Shown here: positions 10,900-18,970 of the stretch, piece by piece
How the letters are laid out: each line of letters begins with the position of its first letter
How positions within the stretch are numbered: position 1 is the first letter of the stretch
Assembly: GCF_001673315.1 (NCBI RefSeq)
Contig: NZ_LZLQ01000038.1
Location: forward strand, 1-64,000
Source of the DNA: Mycobacterium asiaticum
GTDB taxonomy: Bacteria > Actinomycetota > Actinomycetes > Mycobacteriales > Mycobacteriaceae
DNA: 64,000 nucleotides
Direction of reading: 5' to 3'
Notes under the pieces: model-generated
Seen by the model: the letters and a program-made list of their open reading frames with translations, nothing else
Database searches by the model: none
Told to the model about the DNA's origin: nothing
Translations under genes and position numbers: made by a program

Positions 10900-11306
10900 A
10901 TACCGTCGGCGCGCTATGGGTCCGAAATTCTCGGTGGTGGTTTGTCGTATCGGCGATCTTGTTCACCGTCGCTGCAGTGCCCTTGGGTATCGGTTCGTGG
11001 CGCAACCACGTGTGGGAACGCGAGGTTCTGCGACGAGACTGCACGCCGCCGCTGCCGCCGCACCCCGACACGGACTTCCTTGGCCAGGCAGGCTTCAGCC
11101 TTATTGTCGTCGCGATGCTTTTCCTACTCATCGGCCTAGTACTCGTAGTGGTCGGTCGTCACCGATGGTGGACCAAAGCCAGTGCCGCAGTGATTTTGGC
11201 AGTCGTCTTCGTATTAGCACTATGGCTTGTAGTGCTGCTTATCTTCGTAAAGGATTCACCGGACTCGACCGGGGAGCGGTTGCCGTGCCAGTGGCTGGTC
11301 GGTTGA
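10896..11306 (+). CDS. Small three-helix membrane protein, candidate immunity protein (copy 2)
   Basis: This 136-aa protein has the same layout as the protein at 8658-9077: an N-terminal RWWF followed by a hydrophobic segment (about 15-33), then segments at about 65-87 and 94-115 separated by HRWWTK. The sequences between these anchors differ strongly. It starts at GTG inside the end of the truncated amidase frame. If the membrane proteins are immunity partners, this one would match the lost second amidase and is now an orphan. Confidence 0.5.
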   Translation: MNTVGALWVRNSRWWFVVSAILFTVAAVPLGIGSWRNHVWEREVLRRDCTPPLPPHPDTDFLGQAGFSLIVVAMLFLLIGLVLVVVGRHRWWTKASAAVILAVVFVLALWLVVLLIFVKDSPDSTGERLPCQWLVG

Positions 11307-11325
11307 TTGGCGAGAGGATTCGGAA

Positions 11326-11694
11326 ATGAGCGGTGGTGACTTCGTTCAAATTGCGCCCACCGAAGTCAAGAACGCTGGGAGCACCATCGAGATCGAGGCA
11401 GCCGCCGCGCACGCCGCGCTTGTCCCGCTATTCGACTCGGCGCAGCCTGCGGCCAGCGGGAATCCTGGCTTCGTCACCGGGCCGAAGTTGGTGGCTTTGG
11501 CGGACTCGCTGAAGCGCGAGATGGAGTCCACGATCACCAGGTTGGCCGGAACTGGCAGCGCCATAGTCTCTTCGGCTCAAGCCATGTACAACGCCGACAA
11601 CACCCACGGCATGGACATCGACGACGACAACGCGACCGGCCTAAGCCGTGTTGCTACTGCACTCAACGGGCTCGGGAAACCACCGCCGCAGTAG
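11326..11694 (+). CDS. EspC/WXG100-like small type VII secretion substrate (copy 2)
   Basis: This 122-aa protein is nearly identical to 9096-9464; the visible differences include I for T at residue 23, AAAH for ATAR in the first helix, A for V before DNTHG, and D for A in the last third. It follows the second membrane-protein gene by 19 bp. Keeping this gene almost unchanged while the membrane partner diverges implies purifying selection or gene conversion. The region after it, 11695-12415, has no intact gene. Confidence 0.55.
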   Translation: MSGGDFVQIAPTEVKNAGSTIEIEAAAAHAALVPLFDSAQPAASGNPGFVTGPKLVALADSLKREMESTITRLAGTGSAIVSSAQAMYNADNTHGMDIDDDNATGLSRVATALNGLGKPPPQ

Positions 11695-11849
11695 GTACTT
11701 CAAATTTCGACCGTGCATTCCGTTACGGCTTGCTTGGGCGGCGGGCATGCATTCGACCTTCGCCGATGACCACGGGTTTTCGAGCTGACGATAGGTCAGC
11801 CCGAGTAAGAACGCCAGGCCGTACAGTTGCGAAAACGGTGAGACAGTCA

Positions 11850-12035
11850 ACATCTCCGCTGAGCGCTCGGCGGCTGCTGATGAGCGCCGAGCGGCGCCTC
11901 ACTACGTCTCTTAATGACCACACCGGCGCCGTCAGGTTCGAGGAGCTGGCGAACAATTTCGGCTACGCCAGGCCTCGAAGTATGGGCAGCCCAGACGCCT
12001 GGTGCCAATCGCACGGTGGCCACTTGGTGCACCCA
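11850..12035 (-). pseudogene. Possible decayed GTP cyclohydrolase I (folE-like) fragment
   Basis: This is a weak call. Read on the minus strand, one frame gives TSRPGVAEIVRQLLEPDGAG followed by VVIK, and an adjacent frame continues SLRDVVRRRSALISS, which together resemble the FolE order RPQVQERL, DPRGVGVVI and CMSLRGV with a frameshift between them. The zinc-ligand region is not readable. No intact gene exists anywhere in 11695-12415; short open frames on both strands there look random. The stretch may be decayed DNA between the secretion locus and the catabolic cluster. Confidence 0.25.
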
Positions 12036-12415
12036 TCATGTCGAGCCCTCGACCGGGGTCAATGACGCAACACGAACTGGCTGCCGCCGCTATATCGCCA
12101 ACGACATCGCGGCTAAATCCTCAGCCACTCAGAGCCACTCAGCCACGAGGACTTCGCCATCCTGCTGTCGTCAATCACCGGCCCATGACGACCGTTGGTG
12201 GAGTTCTGGCGCGCAACTTCAATTCCAATGCGTGGGCACCTGCCTTGTTCCGGGCCAAGAAAAGAAGTTTTCGTTATTGGAGCTTCACCGCATCGCACAT
12301 CTGGACGTGGTCGTTTCGGCAACGATGCGGGGTTTGGCCAGAACGAGCAGGTGTGCTGCATAGCCGGCGTTGGTCTCTCGCCCGCAAAATTTCAGGCAAG
12401 TCGGCTTACCGGAGG

Positions 12416-13576
12416 TCAGAAGGCGATGACTCCGCGGATATTCTCGCCGGCGCGAAGGTCTTTCATCGCCTCGTTGATGTCATCGAGCTTGTATGTCTGG
12501 GTGACCAGCTCGTCGAGCTTGATCAGACCCGCCTCGTACATCGACAGTAGTTTCGGCATCGCTTCCCGCGGGTTCATCTCGCCGTAAAGCACTCCCTTGA
12601 ATGTCTTGCACGAGCTGATCATGTCAGTAAGGACCATCGGCACCATGAGGTCGGTTATCTTGGGCATCGCCGTCAGCACGCACGTTCCGCCCTTGCGTAA
12701 CAACATCATTCCCATCATCACCATGTCCGTAGGCACCACCCCGGGCGTGAGAATGACTCGGTCGGCCATCACGCCCCAGGTGATCTCTTTGACCACTTCT
12801 AGCGCGACGCCGGTGTCGACAGCAGTGTGGGTGGCGCCGAACGTCGGCGCAATCTGGCGTTTGAACTCGTTTGGGTCCACGGCGACGATGTGCTTGGCTC
12901 CCGCGACTTTCGCGCCTTGCACGGCGTTCATGCCTATTCCGCCGACACCGACTACGACGACCGTGTCACCTGGTTGAGTACCCGCCGCCACCGAGCCTGA
13001 CCCGAATCCGGTTGTCACACCGCAGGAGACCAGGGATGCGGCCTCGAGCGGAATCCAATCATGTACTTTCACCAGCGAGCGCTCGGATGCCACCACGTAC
13101 TCCGAGAAGGTGCCGACCTGCATCATCGCCATGAGGTCCTCGCCCCCCAGGTGGCGACGTCGGGTGCCGTCGGTGGTCATCGCCTTGTCGTAGATATTGG
13201 CGCCCACGTCACACAGGTATGTGTAGCCGGTCACACACCATCGGCAGCTGCCGCAGGCCGGGAGAAACGAGATGGCCACGTGGTCACCAGGTTTCAAGGT
13301 CGTCACCCCGGGCCCAACCGCTTCCACGACACCGGAACCCTCGTGTCCACCGAGCATGGGAAACCACTCGGGCACCGGGAGTCCCGACGCCCGCATCAAC
13401 TCCTCCATCTCCGTAGTGGGCACGCTGTCGCCGGTGTAGAAGTGCTCGTCGGAATGACAGATGCCGGCGTAGGCCATCTTGACCAGGACCTCGCCGGCGT
13501 GTGGCGGATCAAGTTCGACCTCGGTGACTTCCCAGTCCACACCTATACCCCGCAACACGGCCGCTCTTGATTTCAT
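12416..13576 (-). CDS. NDMA-dependent (mycofactocin-type) zinc alcohol dehydrogenase
   Basis: This is a 386-aa medium-chain dehydrogenase. Catalytic zinc ligands are in GICHSDEH and GGHEGSG. The structural zinc site is CGSCRWC with a fourth Cys eight residues on. The dinucleotide motif GVGGIGMNAV lies at about 213-222. The overall pattern is that of the mycobacterial NDMA-dependent family, in which bound NAD(H) does not exchange and electrons pass to an acceptor associated with mycofactocin (established for the family). It would oxidise a primary alcohol to an aldehyde. It is followed by an SDR gene 22 bp upstream on the same strand, so they are probably co-transcribed, SDR first. Confidence 0.85.
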   Translation of the reverse strand: MKSRAAVLRGIGVDWEVTEVELDPPHAGEVLVKMAYAGICHSDEHFYTGDSVPTTEMEELMRASGLPVPEWFPMLGGHEGSGVVEAVGPGVTTLKPGDHVAISFLPACGSCRWCVTGYTYLCDVGANIYDKAMTTDGTRRRHLGGEDLMAMMQVGTFSEYVVASERSLVKVHDWIPLEAASLVSCGVTTGFGSGSVAAGTQPGDTVVVVGVGGIGMNAVQGAKVAGAKHIVAVDPNEFKRQIAPTFGATHTAVDTGVALEVVKEITWGVMADRVILTPGVVPTDMVMMGMMLLRKGGTCVLTAMPKITDLMVPMVLTDMISSCKTFKGVLYGEMNPREAMPKLLSMYEAGLIKLDELVTQTYKLDDINEAMKDLRAGENIRGVIAF

Positions 13577-13598
13577 CGCGATTTCCTTCAGATGTCCG

Positions 13599-14387
13599 TC
13601 ACCACTGTCGAAGTTCGGCCACGGCGCCGGATGGCCGAGGCGCCAGGGTCAGATAGGGGATGAAACTGCTGTTACCGCAACGGAGTACGGAGTGGACTAC
13701 GTCGACAAGGTGTTCGGCTTCCACAAGGCCGCCCTGCATATAGCCGTGGTCCATCCAGTAGTGGATGGCAGTCTCCAGCGCTTGGGGGTCCCAGGCCTTA
13801 TTGAACTCGGTCTGTGAGTCGCCCTGACCGCCGAAGCAGTCTCCTACCGCAAGCCGGGTGAAACCGATGTTCGGGTGTTCGATGCGCCACGCCTCGACCA
13901 ATTTGTCGAGCGCGGCTTTGGACACCGCGTACGCGCCAAGCAGCGGCCACGGCGCGGAATAGGACGCACTCAAGGACGAGAGGTAGACCGCGGATCCGGC
14001 CGAGACGGCCAGGTGCGGCGCCGCGGCCGCGGTGACGAGAGAAGCGCCGGTCACGTTGGTGGCGAACAACTTTCCCCACTGCTCGGTGCTGACATCAGTG
14101 AGCGGTGCGAGCACGCCGACGCCTGTGGTGTACACCAGCGCGTCCAGGCCGCCGAAAGTATCGACGACTTCGCCGATCGCCTGCCCGCACGCCGCACCAT
14201 CGGTGACATCACAGGTGACCGCGACCGCGCCATTGCCTGCCTCTCTGGCAGCGTTCTCCAGGCGGTCACGACGCCGTGCGAGGAATGCGACTCGGCTGCC
14301 CTTGTCGGCCAGGCCCATACCGATGCACCGGCCCAGGCCCGCAGACGCTCCGACCACGGCGACTCGCAGCGGCGGTGTCTCAGGCAT
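13599..14387 (-). CDS. Short-chain dehydrogenase/reductase (classical SDR)
   Basis: This 262-aa protein has cofactor motif VVGASAGLG (about 10-18), basic residues ARRRDR after the second strand favouring NADP(H), a substrate serine in YLSSLSA and the catalytic pair in YAVSKAALD. The C-terminal third (MDHGYMQGGLVEAEHLV) is unlike the common SDR ending and is matched by the SDR at 24195-24971, whose sequence is clearly related in design. It is likely to act on a hydroxyl or keto intermediate in the cluster. It is the first gene of a two-gene unit with the alcohol dehydrogenase. Confidence 0.75.
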   Translation of the reverse strand: MPETPPLRVAVVGASAGLGRCIGMGLADKGSRVAFLARRRDRLENAAREAGNGAVAVTCDVTDGAACGQAIGEVVDTFGGLDALVYTTGVGVLAPLTDVSTEQWGKLFATNVTGASLVTAAAAPHLAVSAGSAVYLSSLSASYSAPWPLLGAYAVSKAALDKLVEAWRIEHPNIGFTRLAVGDCFGGQGDSQTEFNKAWDPQALETAIHYWMDHGYMQGGLVEAEHLVDVVHSVLRCGNSSFIPYLTLAPRPSGAVAELRQW

Positions 14388-14506
14388 CGGCTCTCCTAGA
14401 AGAAGTCGAGAGGAACATTATCATTTCGGTAGAGGAATCATATTCGTTCATCGAAAACACTCATTTCCGCATCTACTCGCGAACGCTCCGCCGTCCGGGC
14501 AGAAAA

Positions 14507-15139
14507 CTATCGGCGCAGTACTTTTCGAGGCTCGACAGCAAAGCTCAGCAGGAGCCGATCGAGAACCTTGGCCGCCCTAACCCGGGCTTTGGCTGGGCGG
14601 TCGGCGTGCGCTACCAGGAGGGCCGCCTCCTCGACTGCCGCGACGAGCAGATGGGTCAGTTCGCCGACCGGGTGGTCGTCGATGATGCCCTCGGCGATCG
14701 CTTCGTCCACCATCTCGTTGATCAGGGCAATGCTGTTGCTCTCCTGGATGGACCGAAGCGTCTGCCAACCCAGCACCACCGGTCCATCGATGAGCATGAT
14801 GCGCTGCACTTCGGGTTCGAGAGCGGACTCGAGGAATCCGCGCATCCCGACAGACAACTTCTCCCATGCGTCGGCGCCTTGTGGCGGTGAGGCGAGTGAT
14901 CGCAGCGTCAGGTCGCGTTCGACCTCTTCGAAGACCGCGCGAAAGAGTTCGGCCTTGTCCTTGAAGTGATGGTAGAAAGCACCGCGAGTGCCTGCCCCAG
15001 ACCTCGTGACCAGGTCCGAAATACTCGTCTCGAAATATCCTTTCTCGACAAACAGCGCGCGACCGGCGTCGACTAACTCGCTCCGAGTGCGATCCCCCCG
15101 CGTCCTGCGCTCGACGTCGGTGCCACCGCGCTTGGCCAT
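14507..15139 (-). CDS. TetR-family transcriptional regulator
   Basis: This is a 210-aa protein. The N-terminal helix-turn-helix is clear: SISDLVTRSGAGTRGAFYHH at about 34-53, followed by FKDKAELF. The ligand-binding domain includes a run of hydrophobic residues (ESALEPEVQRIMLIDGPVVL) typical of regulators sensing acyl-CoA or steroid-like ligands. The start is ATG 15139, with MAKRGG; a longer open frame upstream lacks support. A 19-bp imperfect palindrome sits 15 bp upstream and related ones occur at 15350 and 17647, so it probably represses itself and the facing genes. Confidence 0.85.
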   Translation of the reverse strand: MAKRGGTDVERRTRGDRTRSELVDAGRALFVEKGYFETSISDLVTRSGAGTRGAFYHHFKDKAELFRAVFEEVERDLTLRSLASPPQGADAWEKLSVGMRGFLESALEPEVQRIMLIDGPVVLGWQTLRSIQESNSIALINEMVDEAIAEGIIDDHPVGELTHLLVAAVEEAALLVAHADRPAKARVRAAKVLDRLLLSFAVEPRKVLRR

Positions 15140-15153
15140 TCCAGCATCGTAGC

Positions 15154-15172
15154 AACATTCATCATGTATGTT
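15154..15172. promoter_or_regulatory. 19-bp TetR-type operator, site 1
   Basis: AACATTCA-TCA-TGTATGTT has 8-bp arms with one mismatch, just upstream of the TetR start at 15139. It shares its pattern with sites at 15350-15368, 17647-17665 and a degenerate one at 17669-17687. The location fits autoregulation. Confidence 0.65.
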
Positions 15173-15349
15173 GTGCTGCCTTTGCGAACGAGACCGATCA
15201 CGGGCATCAGGCCGAGGGTTGCACGGGCTTCTCATCACCGCCCAGGACCGATTCGGTGGCCGGGCGCCCTCGATCACGATCCTGCAGTGGGGTTGGGAAG
15301 TAATCCCTTATCCGACTTCGAAAACGGCCATTTCCGCGGGGTGCCGGAC

Positions 15350-15368
15350 AACCTTCGTATTGTATGTT
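15350..15368. promoter_or_regulatory. 19-bp TetR-type operator, site 2
   Basis: AACCTTCG-TAT-TGTATGTT ends six bases before the ATG of the substrate-binding-like gene at 15375, where a ribosome site would normally lie. No good Shine-Dalgarno is visible, so the transcript may be leaderless, and the operator would then cover the core promoter. Confidence 0.55.
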
Positions 15369-15374
15369 GCCTTA

Positions 15375-16529
15375 ATGGCAGACGAAGCGGTTCGCGGGTA
15401 CGGATCGGTTGCGCCGTTGAAAGTCGGTTTGCTCAACGATTATCCGACCCAAACCAGCACCGATAACGACACTGTCGACACACTGCGGTTGGTCTTCGAC
15501 GAGGCGGTCGCCTCAGGCCTGCTCGACCGGCCGATAGAACTGATAGAACGTCAAGTGGTCGGCCTGCCCAACGGCACGTACCACGCCGTGGAGACCGCCT
15601 ACGACGAGCTGGTTGCCCAGGGGTGTCTTGCGATCTACGGTCCGTATGTCTCCGACAACGCGGTGCCATTGGCCGCGCACGCCGATCGCGTGGCCAAGGT
15701 TCCCAACATCATCTTGTCGGGCTCCGAAGGGGCTCTCGGCGAGTGGACGTTTGCGCTCAACAACGGATCAATGCCCGAAGAGCCGGTGATGCTGGCCGCC
15801 GTGATGCTCGGGGACGGCCGATCGCGGATAGCCATCGCCTACGAAGCATCTTTGATCGGCAAGGAGTACCTGGCGTTCGCCGAAAAAGCTTACGCCGCTG
15901 CCGGATTGAAAGTCGTGACCACGGTCGCAATACCGCAAGTGGAAGCCGACAAAGCCAAGGTCGTCAGCGAGTTGCGGGATGCCGAGCCGGATGCCGTGGT
16001 GCATGTCGGGTTCGGCCACGGGCTGTGGGGCTTCACCGATGCGCTGCTGGCGGCGGGATGGGATCCGCCGCGGTACACCACCACCGCATTTGAGATGGCT
16101 CACATCAACGCTGAGTGGATGCGACAGCTGTCGGGATGGGTCGGGCTGGATAGCTACGACGAGCGCAATACCGTTGGGCAGGCTTTCCTGGATCGTTTCG
16201 AGGCCCGGTTTGGCCGCCGGCCGGCGCATTCGATGCCCGGTCTGACGCACGATGTGGCGACAGTGATCGCGCGGGGGCTCGCCGCGGCGCGCCCTTTGAC
16301 CGGGGACGGCGTCAAGCAGGGCATCGAGCAGGTCAAGCTCGTCCCATCGGCCAGTGGGGCACCGGGGACTTTCTTGCGATTCGGCCGCTGCATCCGGCAG
16401 GGCTGGATGGGCACGGACTATCTGATCGCTCGCCGGGTGCTGCCGGACGGTTCGGCGCACGTCTTCCACGCTGCGCCCAGTGATCACATCTCACGCGCGG
16501 TCGGTCCGGCCTGCACTGGTCCCCGCTAG
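15375..16529 (+). CDS. Periplasmic-binding-fold (ABC substrate-binding-like) protein without signal peptide
   Basis: This 384-aa protein has the type 1 periplasmic-binding-protein fold of branched-chain amino acid or amide receptors: VGLLNDYP near the start, LIERQVVGLPNG, AIYGPYVSDNAVP, IAYEASLIGKEYL and PDAVVHVGFGHG. The start at ATG 15375 gives no signal peptide or lipobox, and no ABC permease or ATPase gene is nearby. It may therefore act in the cytoplasm as a ligand-binding or sensor protein for the pathway substrate. It ends inside the 3' end of the opposite-strand dehydrogenase gene (39-bp tail overlap). Confidence 0.7.
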   Translation: MADEAVRGYGSVAPLKVGLLNDYPTQTSTDNDTVDTLRLVFDEAVASGLLDRPIELIERQVVGLPNGTYHAVETAYDELVAQGCLAIYGPYVSDNAVPLAAHADRVAKVPNIILSGSEGALGEWTFALNNGSMPEEPVMLAAVMLGDGRSRIAIAYEASLIGKEYLAFAEKAYAAAGLKVVTTVAIPQVEADKAKVVSELRDAEPDAVVHVGFGHGLWGFTDALLAAGWDPPRYTTTAFEMAHINAEWMRQLSGWVGLDSYDERNTVGQAFLDRFEARFGRRPAHSMPGLTHDVATVIARGLAAARPLTGDGVKQGIEQVKLVPSASGAPGTFLRFGRCIRQGWMGTDYLIARRVLPDGSAHVFHAAPSDHISRAVGPACTGPR

Positions 16530-17594
16530 CTGAATCGCACCGAACACCGGGGCGGTTACGACGCCCGGTGGCGCAGCCAGCACGTCGGGAATCGCGCGCA
16601 CCGCCCCCATCGCGATCATGAGATGGCCCGGCTCGGCGTGCGTTCCGGTGGGCGGCTCGTCGTCCCATCCGACATCCAGCTGCAGCTCAAAACTCGGGTT
16701 TCCCTTGATGACGGCCCGGATCAGCGGTGCCTTTTCGCCGGGAGTAAGGGGCTTTAGGCCCCACTGCGGGAGGTCGCGGGTAAGGACCCACTCCTCGTGG
16801 ATGGCGAGCAGCGGGCGGCCAGACCAGTGGCCAACCCACGAGAACCGTTGTCCGACAACAGTTCCTGCTTCGATGGTGCCGGCGCGGATTTCGAGGTCGC
16901 GGGGGAGTGTCGTGGCGTCGACCGACACGTCGACATGTGACAGCCTAATCCCAAGGACGTCGGCGGTGGCGTTGAGCGCCTGCCGATAGGCCAGGTCGAG
17001 CTTTTTCACGATCGGGGAACTGACGCTCACATCTTCGGGCGGTCTGCCCATGCCCATCAGGTCAACGAGCATCGGCTTGCTGTCGACCGCCGATACGTCG
17101 GTGGCCTCGTAGAGGTCGATCCGGTCGATGGTCTTGGACAACGCCGTGATCGTGGCGACCAAACGCTCGAACATGAAGCCCGGATTCTCGCCCGCCGCAT
17201 GGAAGCGGGACCCGCCTGTGCGACAGGCTGCGACAAAGGCGCGTTCGGTCTCGGCCCCGTATGTGGGCAGATGGTTGTATGAGGTGGTCGTGATGACATT
17301 GGTTCCCGAGGCGAGCAGCCGGCAAATATCTTCGGCGTTGGTTTCGACGGCATGCGCCTTGCTGGCGGCGTGGATGACGACGTCGGCGCCCAGCGCGAAG
17401 ATCTCCTCCTTGTCCGAGGTGGCGAGCACTCCGGTGATGGGTGGCAGCCCACACAAGGTTCCGGCGTCCTGCCCGACCTTGGCGGGGTCGTACACCAGCA
17501 CACCGACCAACTGGTAATCAGGATTCTCAATCAGTTCCTGCAGCGCGGCACGGCCCACGGCGCCGGTAGCCCATTGCGCGACTCGAGTTGCCAA
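16491..17594 (-). CDS. Diaminopentanoate-dehydrogenase / DapB-like NAD(P) oxidoreductase, paralogue 1
   Basis: This 367-aa protein has an N-terminal Rossmann pattern TRVAQWATGAVGR (nucleotide loop), then YDPAKVGQDAGTLCGLP, and ADVVIHAA at the strand end. The C-terminal dehydrogenase domain ends VRAIPDVLAAPPGV. This family is annotated as dihydrodipicolinate-reductase-like or 2,4-diaminopentanoate dehydrogenase-like; in mycobacteria it recurs in sterol and terpenoid clusters with unknown chemistry. TTG 17594, after AGGAG with seven bases spacing, gives an N-terminus matching paralogue 2 (MTRAIQWATG); a TTG at 17648 is less likely because it lies in an operator palindrome. Confidence 0.75.
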   Translation of the reverse strand: MATRVAQWATGAVGRAALQELIENPDYQLVGVLVYDPAKVGQDAGTLCGLPPITGVLATSDKEEIFALGADVVIHAASKAHAVETNAEDICRLLASGTNVITTTSYNHLPTYGAETERAFVAACRTGGSRFHAAGENPGFMFERLVATITALSKTIDRIDLYEATDVSAVDSKPMLVDLMGMGRPPEDVSVSSPIVKKLDLAYRQALNATADVLGIRLSHVDVSVDATTLPRDLEIRAGTIEAGTVVGQRFSWVGHWSGRPLLAIHEEWVLTRDLPQWGLKPLTPGEKAPLIRAVIKGNPSFELQLDVGWDDEPPTGTHAEPGHLMIAMGAVRAIPDVLAAPPGVVTAPVFGAIQLAGTSAGRTDRA

Positions 17595-17646
17595 TCGAAC
17601 GCTCCTGGTTGCTGTTTCGGTATCTACGCGGTAACTGGCTCCACTC

Positions 17647-17687
17647 AACCTACATCATGTAGGTTCTCAACCAGCAAGGTGTATGTT
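17647..17687. promoter_or_regulatory. Tandem 19-bp TetR-type operators, site 3
   Basis: AACCTACA-TCA-TGTAGGTT (17647-17665) is a perfect palindrome with 8-bp arms. Three bases later AACCAGCA-AGG-TGTATGTT (17669-17687) keeps the right arm. The pair sits between the divergent starts of the DapB-like gene (17594, minus) and the P450 gene (17721, plus), so one regulator could control both directions. Confidence 0.75.
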
Positions 17688-17720
17688 GTGCGAGCCGATG
17701 CACGAGTGAGGAGTCGTCAG

Positions 17721-18958
17721 ATGGCTGAGCCGGCGACTGTGGCGGAGCTCGAACAGAGCATTCGAGACGCACAGGACAGATTCAACCAAGGCATGGGTGC
17801 CGACGGCGACGCATCGCCATACCCGTTACTTCAGAAGCTCCGCGCGCAGAGCCCGGTGCACGCCGGATGGCCGGAGATGGGGATGGTCGGCAATTCGGGT
17901 GACGGCCCACCAACCTTCACCGCCTACACGTTTGACATTGTCAAGGCCATCTTCACGGACAACATCACCTTCAGTACGCGGTGCTATGAAGATGTGGTCC
18001 GGCCGCTCCAGGGCCCGACGATCCTGGAGATGCAGGAACCTGAACACGCGGTCTACCGCAAACTGCATGAGTCGCCTTCGCCCGCTCTTCGATGAAGCGC
18101 TGGGACGCCGAACTCGTTGGTCCCTTGGTGGAGAGAACCATCGCGAAATTCAAGGACGCCAAGCGTGCCGACCTCGTCGATGCGGTGTTCATGCCGATCC
18201 CGGTGCGGGTGATCGCGGCTCTGTTGGGACTTCCGGATGCCGATGTGCTGCAGTTCCACCGACTCGCCATCGACCTGCTCGGTTTCCGCGGCGACATGGA
18301 AACCGCTTTGCGCGCATCGGCCGAGATGAAGGAGTACTTCGTCGGGATACTTGCCGACAAGCGCAAAGCCCCTAAGGACGACATGGTTTCGATCCTGGCC
18401 GGTGCCGAAGTCAATGGCGTGAAGATGTCAGACGAACAGATCTACGGTTTCATGCGCAACCTGCTGCCGGCCGGCGCGGAGACGACTTCGCGGTCAACGG
18501 CAAGTCTTGCCCTGGCGCTATTGACGCATCCTGACCAACTCGACGCCGTCCGCGACGATCGCAGCTTGTTGCCTCAGGCCATAGAGGAAGGGATCCGCTG
18601 GGAAACCCCGTTGCTCAACTTCATGCGTGAGGTCACCTGCAATACCGAAATCGGTGGAGTGCAACTTCCCAAGGGCGCAACCATGATGCTCAGTTTAGGA
18701 AGTGCGAATCACGACGAGACACGTTGGGAAGAACCAGAAAAATTTGACATCTTCCGGGAACGGAAGCCGCACATCGGCTTTGCCCACGGCGCACATGTAT
18801 GCCTTGGTATGCACTTGGCCCGGCTTGAGACCACCAAGATTTTCAACGCGCTCTTCGACGAACTCACCAACCTACGGCTTGATCCCGACGCACCCCCGCC
18901 GTACATCACCGGCACGATGTTCCGTTCCCCGCCCCGCCTCGACGTCGTGTGGGATTGA
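17721..18958 (+). pseudogene. Cytochrome P450 with a frameshift near codon 118
   Basis: The first part (ATG 17721, MAEPATVAELEQ) runs in one frame to about 18065, HAVYRKL. From about 18075 the protein continues in another frame (ARSSMKRWDAELVGPLVERT) to the stop at 18958. The expected family junction is HAVYRKLMSRAFARSSMKRW. The second part has I-helix AGAETTS, ExxR (EEGIRWETP) and the heme loop FAHGAHVCLGMHLA, so the enzyme would be normal if the frame were joined. The catalytic half could start at ATG 18092 but would lack the N-terminal 120 residues. Either a real inactivating indel or a sequence error; it is followed 12 bp later by a DapB-like gene. Confidence 0.75.
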
Positions 18959-18970
18959 GAGAGGTATGCG

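Noticed and set aside
14401..14506. GAATCATATTC as a further copy of the 16-bp operator
   Set aside because: The arms are shorter and the spacer is 3 bp instead of 4, so it does not fit the element despite its promoter position.
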